From Streptomyces mutabilis (GTDB lineage: Bacteria; Actinomycetota; Actinomycetes; Streptomycetales; Streptomycetaceae), in NCBI RefSeq assembly GCF_014649815.1, contig NZ_BMTT01000002.1, positions 558,001-622,000 of the forward strand: a stretch of 64,000 bases of DNA, written 5' to 3'. The notes below the pieces were generated by a model, which worked only from the letters and a program-made list of their open reading frames with translations, made no database searches and was not told the DNA's origin. Positions 43,877 to 53,011 of this stretch are shown here, piece by piece. The first letter of the stretch is position 1. Each line of letters opens with the position of its first letter. The position numbers and the translations under genes were made by a program.

Positions 43877-45040
43877 TCACACCCGCATCGGCTGCGGCGA
43901 CTCCCGACGCGCCGGGTCGGGACCGTCGTACTCCCGAATGATCTCGTACCGCGTGTTCCGCTCCACCGGCCGGAACCCGGCGTCGCGGATCAGGTCGAGC
44001 AGGTCGTCCCGCGTCAGCTTGTTCGGCGTGCCGAAGTCGTCCGCGTCGTGCGTGATCTTGTACTCGACGACCGAGCCGTCCATGTCGTCGGCGCCGTGCT
44101 GGAGGGCGAGCTGCGCGGTCTGGAGGCCGTGCATGACCCAGAAGACCTTGACGTGCGGGACGTTGTCGAAGAGGAGCCGCGAGACCGCGAAGGTCTTCAG
44201 CGCCTCCGCGCCGGTCGCCATCTGGGTGCGGGCCTGGAGCCAGTTGCGGACCTTGCCGTCCCTCATGTCCACGAAGTCGTGCTGGTAGCGCAGCGGGATG
44301 AAGACCTGGAAGCCGCCCGTCTCGTCCTGGAGCTCACGCAGCCGCAGCACGTGGTCCACGCGGTGGCGGGGCTCCTCGATGTGGCCGTAGAGCATGGTGC
44401 ACGGGGTCTTGAGACCCTTCTCGTGCGCCAGGCGGTGGATGCGCGACCAGTCCTCCCAGTGGGTGCGGTGGTCGACGATGTGCTGCCGCACCTCCCAGTC
44501 GAAGATCTCGGCGCCGCCACCGGTCAGGGACTCCAGACCGGCGTCGATCAGTTCGTCGAGGATGTCGGATGCGGACATCCCGGAGATCGTCTCGAAGTGG
44601 TGGATCTCGGTGGCGGTGAACGCCTTGAGCGACACGTTCGGCAGCGCGGCCTTCAGCTCCCGCAGCGAGCGCGGGTAGTAGCGCCACGGCAGGTTCGGGT
44701 GCAGGCCGTTGACGATGTGCAGCTCGGTGAGGTTCTCGCCCTCCATCTCCTTGGCGAGCTTCACCGCCTCCTCGATGCGCATCGTGTACGCGTCCTTCTC
44801 CCCCGGCTTGCGCTGGAAGGAGCAGTACGCGCAGGACGCGGTGCACACGTTGGTCATGTTGAGGTGGCGGTTGACGTTGAAGTGGACGACGTCGCCGTTC
44901 TTCCGCGTCCGCACCTCGTGCGCGAGGCCGCCGAGCCAGGCCAGGTCGTCCGACTCGTACAGCGCGATGCCGTCCTCGCGGGTCAGCCGCTCACCGGAGC
45001 GGACCTTCTGCTCCAGCTCCCGCTTGAGCCCGGCGTCCAT
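43877..45040 (-). CDS. mqnE: Aminofutalosine synthase MqnE (radical SAM)
   Basis: 387 residues from ATG. Radical SAM cluster Cys66, Cys70 and Cys73 in NVCTASCAYCSF, preceded by HFNVNRHLNMTN. HIVNGLHPNLPW and MLYGHIEEPRHRVDHV are family motifs. It joins the product of MqnA with SAM to give aminodeoxyfutalosine. It begins the second menaquinone group in the window. Confidence 0.96.
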   Translation of the reverse strand: MDAGLKRELEQKVRSGERLTREDGIALYESDDLAWLGGLAHEVRTRKNGDVVHFNVNRHLNMTNVCTASCAYCSFQRKPGEKDAYTMRIEEAVKLAKEMEGENLTELHIVNGLHPNLPWRYYPRSLRELKAALPNVSLKAFTATEIHHFETISGMSASDILDELIDAGLESLTGGGAEIFDWEVRQHIVDHRTHWEDWSRIHRLAHEKGLKTPCTMLYGHIEEPRHRVDHVLRLRELQDETGGFQVFIPLRYQHDFVDMRDGKVRNWLQARTQMATGAEALKTFAVSRLLFDNVPHVKVFWVMHGLQTAQLALQHGADDMDGSVVEYKITHDADDFGTPNKLTRDDLLDLIRDAGFRPVERNTRYEIIREYDGPDPARRESPQPMRV

Positions 45041-45098
45041 GCGATACCTCTTTCTCCGACAGGGGCCGTCAGACCCCGTAAACCGTACGCCCCGCGCC

Positions 45099-45554
45099 CT
45101 ACACCTCTTCGGGCAGCTCGCCCACCCTGTTCTCCCACTTGGTGGACAGGATGATGGTGGTACGGGTCCGGGAGACGCCCTTCGTCCCCGACAGCCGCCG
45201 GATGATGCTCTCCAGGCCGTCCACGTCGGTGGCCCGCACCTTGAGCATGTAGGAGTCGTCGCCGGCGATGAACCAGCAGTCCTCGATCTCCCGCAGGTCC
45301 TTGAGCCGCTGCGCCACGTCCTCGTGGTCGGCGGCGTCGGAGAGCGAGATGCCGATCAGGGCGGTGACGCCCAGACCGAGCGAGGCGGCGTCCACGGTGG
45401 CGCGGTAGCCGGTGATGACCCCGGCCGCCTCCAGCCGGTTGATGCGGTCGGTGACGCTGGGCCCCGACAGTCCGACGAGGCGCCCCAGCTCCGCGTAGGA
45501 GGCCCGGCCGTTCTCCCTCAGGGCCTGGATGAGCTGCCTGTCCACCGCGTCCAT
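45099..45554 (-). CDS. Lrp/AsnC-family transcriptional regulator
   Basis: 151 residues from ATG at 45554, preferred over a GTG at 45572 because GGAAGG lies ten bases before it. HTH in RASYAELGRLVGLSGPSVTDR (not fully quoted), then the RAM domain with GLGVTALIGI and DSYMLKVRATD. It sits between mqnE and ubiX and may control them or respond to an amino acid. Confidence 0.93.
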   Translation of the reverse strand: MDAVDRQLIQALRENGRASYAELGRLVGLSGPSVTDRINRLEAAGVITGYRATVDAASLGLGVTALIGISLSDAADHEDVAQRLKDLREIEDCWFIAGDDSYMLKVRATDVDGLESIIRRLSGTKGVSRTRTTIILSTKWENRVGELPEEV

Positions 45555-45643
45555 GCGATCGAAGCCTTCCACTGAAGAGGTCTGACGATGTGGGTAACAA
45601 ACGTGTGGGGGGAGGTGGTACTCGCGTGATGCTCGGTCGGTGC

Positions 45644-46324
45644 TCAGTCGGCGGGGCGCGCCCCGCCGAGGTCGCCGCTCCAGCGGCGGTAGAGGCCGTG
45701 TCCGACGCCCGCCGCGTCGAGGACGCGTCCGGCGACGAAGTCGACCAGGTCCTGGATGTGCGTCGCCCCCGCGTAGAAGGCCGGTGAGGCGGGCACCACG
45801 GCCGCGCCCGCGTCGTCCAGTGTCACCAGGTGCCTGAGGGTCCGGCCGTCCAGCGGGGTCTCCCGTACGGCCACGACCAGCTTGCGGCGCTCCTTCAGGG
45901 TCACGCTCGCCGCCCGCTGCAGCAGGTCCTTCGACAGCCCGAGGGCGACGCCCGCCACGCAGGCCGTCGACGCGGGCACGATCAGCATGCCCCTGACGGG
46001 GTACGAGCCCGAGGACGGCCCGGCCGCGAGGTCGCCCGCGCTCCAGTGCCGTACCCGGTCGCCGGAGACGTCCACGTCGAACGTGTCGGGCTTCCCGTCG
46101 GCCCCGCGCGCGAGCCAGGCGCGCAGGTCGTCCCGCCAGTGGGCGTCCCGGAAGGAGATGCCGGTCTCGTCGAGCAGGGTGAGCCGCGAGGCCCGGCTGA
46201 CCACCAGGTCGACGCTCTCACCGGCGGCGAGCAACGCGCGCAGCACCGCTGCCGCGTAGGGCGTACCGGATGCCCCCGACACCCCCACGATCCAAGGCGT
46301 GCGCTGGGTCTGTCCTGGCTTCAT
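45644..46324 (-). CDS. ubiX: Flavin prenyltransferase, UbiX family
   Basis: 226 residues from ATG. Rossmann-like start VGVSGASGTPYAAAVLRAL with the FMN-binding SGASG, VPASTACVAGVALGLSKDLL and the KERRKLVVAVRETPL motif. UbiX makes prenylated FMN, the cofactor needed by the UbiD-type decarboxylase encoded nearby at 47258. Confidence 0.93.
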   Translation of the reverse strand: MKPGQTQRTPWIVGVSGASGTPYAAAVLRALLAAGESVDLVVSRASRLTLLDETGISFRDAHWRDDLRAWLARGADGKPDTFDVDVSGDRVRHWSAGDLAAGPSSGSYPVRGMLIVPASTACVAGVALGLSKDLLQRAASVTLKERRKLVVAVRETPLDGRTLRHLVTLDDAGAAVVPASPAFYAGATHIQDLVDFVAGRVLDAAGVGHGLYRRWSGDLGGARPAD

Positions 46325-46355
46325 GATGCTGAGCCTAGTCGCAGGCTCAGGGTTT

Positions 46356-47261
46356 TCAGACCGTGAGCCCCCGCACCAGCAGATCCAGCAGCGCGCACAC
46401 GAACAGCGCGATGCCGATGAAGCCGTTGACGCTGAAGAACGCCCTGTTCAGGCGGGTCAAGTCATGGGGGCGCACGATGGTGTGCTCGTAGCCGAAGGCG
46501 CCCGCGACGATGAGCAGGCCGAGCCAGAAGAAGACACCCGCGTCGGTGGCGACGGCGTACCAGACGAACAGGGCCGTGGTGACCGTGTGGCAGGCGCGGG
46601 CGCCCCGGATGGCGGCGGGGATGCCGAAGCGGGCCGGGACCGACTTCACGCCGACCCGCCGGTCGGTCTCGACGTCCTGGCAGGCGTAGATCAGGTCGAA
46701 GCCGCCGATCCAGATGCCGACCGCGAGGCCGAGGATCACGGCGTCCCAGGACCAGCTGCCGGTGATCGCCAGCCAGCCGCCGATCGGGCCCATCGCCTGG
46801 GCGAGTCCGAGGATGGCCTGCGGGAAGTTCGTGAACCGCTTGCCGTAGGGGTAGACCACCATCGGGACGACGGCGATGGGGGCGAGGGCGAGGCAGAGCG
46901 GGTTGAGCAGGGCCGCCGCGCCCAGGAAGACGACCAGGGCGATCAGCGCGCCGGTCCAGGCGTGCTTGACCGACATGGCGCCGGTGACCAGTTCGCGGTG
47001 GGCGGTGCGCGGATTGCGGGCGTCGATCTCGCGGTCGATGATCCGGTTGACCGCCATCGCGAAGGTGCGCAGGCCCACCATCGCGACGGTGACCAGGAGC
47101 AGCCGGCCCCAGTGGATGTTCGCGTCCCACTCGTACATCGCGGTCAGCGCGGCGATGTAGGCGAAGGGCAGGGCGAAGACCGAGTGCTCGATCATCACCA
47201 GGCGCAGGAACGCCTTGGTGCGCCCCGGCTGCTGCGGCAGCGCGGCGGAAGCCGACGTCAC
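46356..47261 (-). CDS. mqnP: Menaquinone prenyltransferase MqnP (UbiA family)
   Basis: 301 residues from GTG, overlapping the mqnL stop by four bases (GTGA). First Asp motif NRIIDREIDARN (Asn72, Asp76, Asp80), second DVETDRR (Asp196, Asp200), and about eight helices. It attaches the polyprenyl chain to 1,4-dihydroxy-6-naphthoate derivatives in the futalosine route. In the membrane. Confidence 0.94.
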   Translation of the reverse strand: MTSASAALPQQPGRTKAFLRLVMIEHSVFALPFAYIAALTAMYEWDANIHWGRLLLVTVAMVGLRTFAMAVNRIIDREIDARNPRTAHRELVTGAMSVKHAWTGALIALVVFLGAAALLNPLCLALAPIAVVPMVVYPYGKRFTNFPQAILGLAQAMGPIGGWLAITGSWSWDAVILGLAVGIWIGGFDLIYACQDVETDRRVGVKSVPARFGIPAAIRGARACHTVTTALFVWYAVATDAGVFFWLGLLIVAGAFGYEHTIVRPHDLTRLNRAFFSVNGFIGIALFVCALLDLLVRGLTV

Positions 47262-48715
47262 AGTCCGTACTCCTTCCAGCGGCGGTCGACCTTCGCCGCC
47301 GTCTCCGGGTCGGACAGCACCATGTCCGGCCAGCCCCCGTCTCGCGTGTACCCCTCCTCGGGCAGCTTCTTCGTGGCGTCGATGCCGGCCTTGCCGCCCC
47401 AGAACTGCTGGTAGGAGGCGTGGTCGAGGTGGTCGACCGGGCCTTCGACGACGGTGAGGTCGCGGGCGTAGTCGGTGTTGCCGAGCGCCCGCCAGGCGAC
47501 CTCGTGCAGGTCGTGGACGTCGCAGTCGGAGTCGACGACCACGATCAGTTTGGTCAGGGACATCATGTGCGCGCCCCAGATGGCGTGCATCACCTTCTGG
47601 GCGTGCTTGGGGTACTTCTTGTCGATCGAGACGATCGCGCAGTTGTGGAAGCCGCCGGCCTCGGGGAGGTGGTAGTCCACGATGTCCGGGACGATGATCT
47701 TGAGGAGCGGAAGAAAGAACCGCTCCGTGGCCCGGCCCAGCGGGCCGTCCTCCGTCGGGGGCCGCCCGACCACGATCGACTGGAGCAGCGGACGCTTCCG
47801 CATCGTCACGCAGTCGATCCTCAGGGCGGGGAAGGGCTCCTGCGGGGTGTAGAAGCCGGTGTGGTCGCCGAAGGGGCCCTCGGGGAGCATCTCGCCGGGC
47901 TCCAGCCAGCCCTCGATGACGACCTCCGCCTGCGCGGGGACCTGGAGCGGGACCGTCTTGCAGTCGACCATCTCGATCCGCTTGCCCTGCAGGAACCCGG
48001 CGAAGAGGTACTCGTCGATGTCGCCGGGGAGCGGGGCGGTGGAGGCGTACGTCACGGCGGGCGGGCAGCCGAAGGCGATGGCGACCGGCAGGCGCTCGCC
48101 GCGCCGGGCGGCGACCTGGTAGTGGTTCCGGCTGTCCTTGTGGATCTGCCAGTGCATGCCGATGGTGCGCTTGTCGTGGCGCTGGAGCCGGTACAGACCC
48201 AGGTTGCGGATGCCCGTCTCCGGGTCCTTGGTGTGGGTGAGCCCGAGGTTGAAGAAGGAGCCGCCGTCGTCCGGCCAGGTGAAGAGGGCGGGGAGCCGTT
48301 CGAGGTCCACGTCGTCGCCGTGCAGGACGACCTCCTGGACAGGGGCGCTGTCGCCCTTCACCTTCTTCGGCGGTACGTGCGTCATCGCGCCGAGCTTGCC
48401 GAAGGCCTCGCGGATGCCGACGAAGCCCTGGGGCAGCTCGGGCTTCAGCAGCCCGCCGATCTTGTCCGAGATGTCGGAGTACGACTTCAGGCCGAGGGCC
48501 TTGAGCAGGCGCCGGTCGGTGCCGAAGACGTTCATCGCGAGGGGCATGTCGGAGCCCTTCACGTTCTCGAAGAGGAGAGCGGGGCCACCGGCCTTGTTCA
48601 CCCGGTCGACGATCTCCCCGACCTCCAGGTACGGGTCCACCTCGACCTTGACGCGCTTGAGGTCGCCGTCGCGCTCCAGGGCCCTGAGCAGGGAGCGAAG
48701 ATCGTCGTAAGCCAT
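47258..48715 (-). CDS. mqnL: Menaquinone biosynthesis decarboxylase MqnL (UbiD family)
   Basis: 485 residues from ATG. The prFMN-dependent active-site motif [11 protein letters not shown] (279-289), NLGLYRLQ (171-178) and [11 protein letters not shown] are typical of UbiD. It removes the carboxyl of the naphthoate before or after prenylation. First gene of a leftward group mqnL-mqnP-ubiX, the last 32 bases apart. Confidence 0.94.
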   Translation of the reverse strand: MAYDDLRSLLRALERDGDLKRVKVEVDPYLEVGEIVDRVNKAGGPALLFENVKGSDMPLAMNVFGTDRRLLKALGLKSYSDISDKIGGLLKPELPQGFVGIREAFGKLGAMTHVPPKKVKGDSAPVQEVVLHGDDVDLERLPALFTWPDDGGSFFNLGLTHTKDPETGIRNLGLYRLQRHDKRTIGMHWQIHKDSRNHYQVAARRGERLPVAIAFGCPPAVTYASTAPLPGDIDEYLFAGFLQGKRIEMVDCKTVPLQVPAQAEVVIEGWLEPGEMLPEGPFGDHTGFYTPQEPFPALRIDCVTMRKRPLLQSIVVGRPPTEDGPLGRATERFFLPLLKIIVPDIVDYHLPEAGGFHNCAIVSIDKKYPKHAQKVMHAIWGAHMMSLTKLIVVVDSDCDVHDLHEVAWRALGNTDYARDLTVVEGPVDHLDHASYQQFWGGKAGIDATKKLPEEGYTRDGGWPDMVLSDPETAAKVDRRWKEYGL

Positions 48716-48789
48716 GCGGTCCAGTATCCCCGAGCGGCTACCCTGGCCCTGTACCGACCCTGTACCCCACCGCTTCGCTGGAGAGGCTC

Positions 48790-49143
48790 ATGCTTCGGGT
48801 GCTGATGTTCCTGATCCCACTGGCATTGAGCGTCTACGCGTTCATCGACTGCATCAGCACGAAGGACGACGACATCCGCCACATGCCCAAGCCGCTGTGG
48901 GCGATCCTCGTGCTGCTGTTCCCGCTGGTCGGGTCGATCTCCTGGATCATCGCCGGCAAGAAGCGGCAGCCGGCCGGCTCGTCGCCCTGGCAGGGCGGCG
49001 GGCGGCGGCAGTGGGTGGCGCCGGACGACAATCCCGACTTCCTGAAGTCCTTGGGCAAGGACGACGAGAAGGGCGGGGACAGGGACGCGGACGGGGACGG
49101 GCGCGAGGACCGTCAGAAGGACGAGGACCCCCGGGCCGACTGA
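48790..49143 (+). CDS. PLDc_N-domain small membrane protein
   Basis: 117 residues from ATG with GGAGAGG before it. Two membrane helices (about 3-22 and 40-58) with the family signature [20 protein letters not shown] and WIIAGKKRQ. The tail is Asp/Lys-rich. Despite the domain name no phospholipase active site is present. It converges with the next gene. Confidence 0.9.
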   Translation: MLRVLMFLIPLALSVYAFIDCISTKDDDIRHMPKPLWAILVLLFPLVGSISWIIAGKKRQPAGSSPWQGGGRRQWVAPDDNPDFLKSLGKDDEKGGDRDADGDGREDRQKDEDPRAD

Positions 49144-49186
49144 ACGCCCTACGAGCGGACGGTGCGCTATGCGCCGAGGGCGTTCA
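49141..49186. terminator. Hairpin shared by two convergent genes
   Basis: TGAACGCCCT (49141-49150) and AGGGCGTTCA (49177-49186), perfect 10-base arms with a 26-base loop. The left arm holds the stop codon of 48790-49143 and the right arm encodes the last residues of the convergent gene, so one element can serve both. Confidence 0.6.
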
Positions 49187-49493
49187 GGAAGTTCCGGACG
49201 GCCTCGACGACGGGCGCCCCCACGTCTCCCACCAGCACCGCGATACCCGACACCGCCGCGAGCACGTTCCGAAGACGCGTGGGGTCGCTCCCGTCGGCCG
49301 CCTCCAGTTCCGGCAGGCACTGGTCGATCACCTGCCGGTCGGCGTCCGAGAGGTGCGTGCGCAGGTCCTGGACGGCCTCGATCATCCGGGCGCGGGCGAC
49401 TGCGGGGTCCGCGGGTCCGTAGTTGTGGACGATGCCCGTGTTGTTGTCGCCGTACTGGCTGACCCGGTCGCCGAAGTGCATGTCCCCGCTCAT
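49167..49493 (-). CDS. Small soluble protein with N-terminal amyloid-like motif (pair 1)
   Basis: 108 residues; its ATG overlaps the stop of the membrane-protein gene (ATGA). It opens with HFGDRVSQYGDNNTGIVHNY (about 6-25), matching the end of its upstream neighbour (VGDRIQQIGNGNTGV). A helical domain follows with LRTHLSDADRQVIDQCLPEL and a hydrophobic end (LAAVSGIAVLVGDVGAPVVE). The protein is homologous throughout to the one at 54429-54782. Function unknown; possible receiving partner for a homotypic motif interaction. Confidence 0.75.
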   Translation of the reverse strand: MSGDMHFGDRVSQYGDNNTGIVHNYGPADPAVARARMIEAVQDLRTHLSDADRQVIDQCLPELEAADGSDPTRLRNVLAAVSGIAVLVGDVGAPVVEAVRNFLNALGA

Positions 49494-50005
49494 CGCCTCA
49501 CCCCTGTGTTGCCGTTGCCGATCTGCTGGATCCTGTCGCCGACGTGGAAGTTCTCCACCGAGACCTGGAACTCCGCGCCGGGGTCGTCGATCGCGTCCAT
49601 GATCTTGACGACGAGGTCGTCCACGACCGCGCGGTCCTCGCTCGCCACCAGGGTGGCCGGGTTTCCGGACGTCTCGATCACCAACGCGTACAGCAGCTTG
49701 CGGGTCAGGATCTCGTACAGGGCGAAGGCCAGGAGCAGATAGAAGATGATTCCGCAGATGCGTACCGCGTAGCCGAGGAAGGTAACGAAGCCCCACGAGG
49801 GCAGTGCGTCAAGGATCGCAATGAGGATGACGCCGAACAGGGTCATTCCCACGCCACCGGCGAGGAACTTCAGCGTTTCGCCGGTACGACGGGTCGGTAT
49901 CTCGACGGTCTTCGCCCGAGCGATGTTCTGCAGCGGGTAGGCGTCGTCGCGCAGCCACAGCACGCGACGGCTGACACGCACGTCGACGGTTTCTCTTCCC
50001 TGCAC
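49490..50005 (-). CDS. DUF6232-like membrane protein with C-terminal amyloid-like motif (pair 1)
   Basis: 171 residues taking GTG at 50005 (a TTG one codon earlier is possible). A cytoplasmic strand region VDVRVSRRVLWLRDDAYPLQ leads to two membrane helices (about 49-70 and 77-104), then a cytoplasmic ALVIETSGNPATLVASEDR and VVDDLVVKIMDAIDDPGAEF. The last 17 residues, VGDRIQQIGNGNTGVRR, repeat the motif at the start of its downstream partner. The body matches the protein at 53791-54432 (PLQNI, VETSG, IxDAI-x-PxAEF). Role unknown. Confidence 0.75.
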   Translation of the reverse strand: MQGRETVDVRVSRRVLWLRDDAYPLQNIARAKTVEIPTRRTGETLKFLAGGVGMTLFGVILIAILDALPSWGFVTFLGYAVRICGIIFYLLLAFALYEILTRKLLYALVIETSGNPATLVASEDRAVVDDLVVKIMDAIDDPGAEFQVSVENFHVGDRIQQIGNGNTGVRR

Positions 50006-50131
50006 CAAGCCCCCAGCCCCCGTTTTTTACCACTCCTTGACACACTAGGGTGACCAACTCCCGACAGCAACAAGGCGATCCGGCCATCTACGGTCCGCAA
50101 GCGGCGGAGCACGGCCGGCCACGCCCGTGCC

Positions 50132-50479
50132 TCAGGAGCGGGCCCAGCGCTGCACGGCGGAGCCGTCGCACTTCTGCATCATGACCGTGCCGCCCACCCT
50201 GGACTCCTCCATGCGCTTGCCGGTGTTGGGGGCGACCACCGAGCCGTTCGGGCCGAAGCGCCACTCCTGGCCGCTCTGCGAGCCGCAGTATCCGGTGTGG
50301 AGCGCGCCGTAGCTGCTCAGGCAGTTGCCGGTCGCCTTGTTGACGATCCGGTAGGTGCCGGAGGACGTGCCCTGGAGGTTCCAGACGGCTGCCTCGGCGG
50401 CGCAGGAGCCGGGGCGGACGCTGCCGGGGGCGGCGTACCGGCCGCCGACGCCACCCACGGGAAGCCGCATCTTTGGCAC
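50132..50479 (-). CDS. Single RICIN-type lectin domain protein, probably truncated
   Basis: 115 residues from GTG 50479 (ATG 50470 also in frame). About 90 residues of beta-trefoil with YRIVNKATGNCLSS, GQEWRFGPNG and the closing QRWARS (QxW repeats), and several Cys for disulphides. There is no signal peptide, which is odd for a disulphide-bearing lectin, so it may be the end of a decayed secreted protein. It follows the kinase-LamG gene in the same direction. Confidence 0.55.
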   Translation of the reverse strand: MPKMRLPVGGVGGRYAAPGSVRPGSCAAEAAVWNLQGTSSGTYRIVNKATGNCLSSYGALHTGYCGSQSGQEWRFGPNGSVVAPNTGKRMEESRVGGTVMMQKCDGSAVQRWARS

Positions 50480-50521
50480 GAAAGGTCCAAGTGCGATGCT
50501 GCACGCGTCGGGTGAACGCGG

Positions 50522-52315
50522 TCAGCCGCGTCCCGTCAGCGTCTTGATCCCGGCCGGGGACAGAGCCCGGTCGAAGGCCCGTACGTCGCGCACGGCGCCG
50601 GGGAAGAAGTCGCGGGGCTCCCCGCCGAAGGACGCGCGGCCGATCATGAAGGCGCCGGTGGCGGGCATCGGGTCGGGGTCCTCGACGACGGCCTCCTGCA
50701 CGCCGTCGACGTACAGCAGCAGCTTGCGGGCCTCGCCGTCGCAGACGCCGGCCAGGTGGGTCCAGACGTGCGCGGCGGGGGCGGTGCGGGCGACGGCGCG
50801 ACGGCCGGGGCGGGCGAAGGCCCAGCCCTTGTCCTCGCTGGAGTACTGGAGGTAGAAGCCGCTGGCGCCGCCGCTCTCCTGGCTGACGGCGGTGGCGAAG
50901 ATGCCCGGTACGGCGGCCAGGCGGACCCAGGCCGCGACCGTGAAACTCCGGCCCGCTCCCGTCTTCAGCACCGGGCCGTCGGTCACGATCTGGCTGCCGG
51001 CCCCGTCGAAGGCGGCGCCGGCCCCGCCGGGCTGCCAGGCGACGGCGGTCGCGGTGCCGTCGTGCCCGCCGGCGGTGTCCCGCGCGATCGCGCCGGAGGT
51101 CTCGTCGAGGGGCCAGCGACCGACGGGGCGGGGCAGGCGCGGGCCGGCGGTGGAGGGCGAGGGTGACGGCGCGGGCGTGACGCCGGTCCCCTGTGAGGTG
51201 GCCGAGCGGTTGAGCCAGAATCCCGTTCCGACGCCGAGCGCGGCGATCGCGCCCGCGCCGGAGAGCAGGAACGCCCGCCGGCCGCGGTCGCCCCCGCGCG
51301 GGTCCGGCGCGGCGGGGCGCACGTCCTGTGCACCGGGCGCCGACGGCCCCACGGCCTCCACCCGGGTCGCCGGGGGCACGGCGGCGGGCGGGGTGACCTC
51401 GGTGGGCCGGGCGGGAGCCGGGGCGGCCCCGGTGGGTGTCGCGTCCGTGCCGGTCGGGCGGAGGCCCGGGTTCCAGTGGCCGGCGAGCGGGAGGGCCACC
51501 GTGGTCTCGCCGACGTACGGGCCGATCCGGGCGAGGATCTCGCGCGGGGTCGGCCGGCGGGCAGGGTCCTTGACGAGGCAGTCGTCGACGAGGGCGCGCA
51601 GGACCGGGTCGGTGACGGCGTCCACGTCGGGGGCGTTGTGCACGACGCGGTAGAGGAGCGCGGGGGTCGGTCCGCCGCCGAACGGGTTGGCGCCGGTCGC
51701 CGCGTGGGCCAGGACCGCGCCCAGGCAGAAGACGTCGCTGGCCCAGGTCACCTCGTCCCCGTTGACCTGCTCGGGGGACATGAATCCCGGCGAGCCCGCC
51801 ATGTGCCCGGTGCCGGTGATCGATTCGGCGTCGACGCTGCGCGCGATGCCGAAGTCGATGACGCGCGGCCCGTCCTCGGCGAGGAGGACGTTGGACGGCT
51901 TGAGGTCGCGGTGGACGAGGTGCGCGGCGTGGATGGACACCAGCGCCTCGGCCAGCCCGGCCGCCAGCGCGAGCACCGCCCCCGGCTCGAACGGCCCCCG
52001 CTCGGCGACCGCCCGCTCCAGCGACGGCCCGGCGATGTAGCTGGTGACCAGCCAGGGCCGGGGCGCGTCCGGGTCGGCGTCGACGACGGGAGCGGTGAAG
52101 GCGCCGCTGACCGTCCGGGCCGCCTGCACCTCGCGGCGGAAGCGCTGGCGGAACTCCGGCCTGCGCAGCAGCTCGGCGTGGACCACTTTGACCGCGACGA
52201 GCCGGCCGCCCGGCGATCGGCCGAGGTAGACCCGGCCCATGCCGCCCACGCCCAGTCGGCTCAGCAACCGGTACTCCCCGACGGAGCGCGGATCGTCGGG
52301 TTCCAGCGCTGACAC
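50522..52315 (-). CDS. Receptor-type Ser/Thr kinase with extracellular LamG domain
   Basis: 597 residues from GTG. Cytoplasmic Hanks kinase (1-270): GVGGMGRVY (22-30), Lys43, HRDLKPSN with Asp137, DFG (154-156), GSPGFMSPEQ. A Pro/Ala-rich juxtamembrane region precedes one helix (FLLSGAGAIAALGVGTGFWL, about 352-371) and an outer LamG/concanavalin-like domain (about 410-590: FTVAAWVRL, WTHLAGVCDG, LLLYVDGVQE). The outer domain suggests sensing of a carbohydrate or surface ligand. All catalytic residues are present. Between the two amyloid-motif pairs. Confidence 0.93.
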   Translation of the reverse strand: MSALEPDDPRSVGEYRLLSRLGVGGMGRVYLGRSPGGRLVAVKVVHAELLRRPEFRQRFRREVQAARTVSGAFTAPVVDADPDAPRPWLVTSYIAGPSLERAVAERGPFEPGAVLALAAGLAEALVSIHAAHLVHRDLKPSNVLLAEDGPRVIDFGIARSVDAESITGTGHMAGSPGFMSPEQVNGDEVTWASDVFCLGAVLAHAATGANPFGGGPTPALLYRVVHNAPDVDAVTDPVLRALVDDCLVKDPARRPTPREILARIGPYVGETTVALPLAGHWNPGLRPTGTDATPTGAAPAPARPTEVTPPAAVPPATRVEAVGPSAPGAQDVRPAAPDPRGGDRGRRAFLLSGAGAIAALGVGTGFWLNRSATSQGTGVTPAPSPSPSTAGPRLPRPVGRWPLDETSGAIARDTAGGHDGTATAVAWQPGGAGAAFDGAGSQIVTDGPVLKTGAGRSFTVAAWVRLAAVPGIFATAVSQESGGASGFYLQYSSEDKGWAFARPGRRAVARTAPAAHVWTHLAGVCDGEARKLLLYVDGVQEAVVEDPDPMPATGAFMIGRASFGGEPRDFFPGAVRDVRAFDRALSPAGIKTLTGRG

Positions 52316-52388
52316 AGATGCCTCCCGGCGTGCGGTCCCTCCCCGTATCCGTCTCTCCGTACGGGCAGTGCCAGCATAGGGGCGGCTC

Positions 52389-52796
52389 TCAGCCGGTGGC
52401 CGCGGTGGACCTCTCGACGGCTTTTGGGGTCACCGGGGTGAAGAAGTTGACCAGGTTGCCGTCGGGGTCGCGGAACAGGAAGGCACGGTTGCCCCAGGGC
52501 ATCGTCGTGGGCTCCTTGACGATGTCGTCGACGAATCCGGTCAGGTCGCGGTGCACGGCGTCCACGTCGTCGACGAGGAACTCGATGACGGCGCTGCGGT
52601 TGTCGGCCGGGTGGGCGGAGCCGGGTGCGAAGAGCGGCACCGTCCGTGTGCTGCCGATCGCGAGGGTGCCGGAGCCGGTGCGGAGTTCGGCGAAGTCCTC
52701 GGTGTACCGGTTCGCCTTCACTCCGGTGACGCGCTCGTAGAAGTCGACGAGGCGGTCGACGTCGCTCGTGATGACGCGGATCGAGACGAGGTTCAT
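52389..52796 (-). CDS. VOC-family (glyoxalase-like) protein
   Basis: 135 residues from ATG 52796 with AGGAG upstream. One vicinal-oxygen-chelate unit: SIRVITSDVDRLVDFYERVT, then FLVDDVDAVHRDL and FLFRDPDGNLVNFFTP. Likely metal-binding and dimeric; a detoxifying or resistance role is possible. Divergent from a MerR-type regulator that probably controls it. Confidence 0.9.
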   Translation of the reverse strand: MNLVSIRVITSDVDRLVDFYERVTGVKANRYTEDFAELRTGSGTLAIGSTRTVPLFAPGSAHPADNRSAVIEFLVDDVDAVHRDLTGFVDDIVKEPTTMPWGNRAFLFRDPDGNLVNFFTPVTPKAVERSTAATG

Positions 52797-52819
52797 GGGT
52801 TCGCTCCTGGTCGGTCGGG

Positions 52820-52858
52820 GCTGTCTTGAGGCGCACGCTAGGAGCGATGTAGGACAGC
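52820..52858. promoter_or_regulatory. Possible MerR operator between VOC and MerR genes
   Basis: Arms GCTGTC (52820-52825) and GACAGC (52853-52858) flank the region upstream of the VOC gene; the leftward sequence TAGCGT (52841-52836) may be its -10. MerR regulators bind long-spaced dyads between promoter elements. The remaining part of 52797-53011 shows no gene. Confidence 0.3.
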
Positions 52859-53011
52859 TGCCGACCGCCGTTCCGGCGTCGAGACCCGAGGTCGCCGCGC
52901 CGAACTCGTTCTCGTCCCCGCCGATCCTCGTGGTACTCCTCACTCCTCCGACGCGTCAATGATCGAAGCGGCGGGTGCCGGCTCCGAGGGCCGCGCATAG
53001 GCTGCGGACCG

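Noticed and set aside
43172-45154. 660-codon frame antisense to udgX and mqnE
   Set aside because: Both minus-strand genes have catalytic motifs; the antisense product is low complexity.
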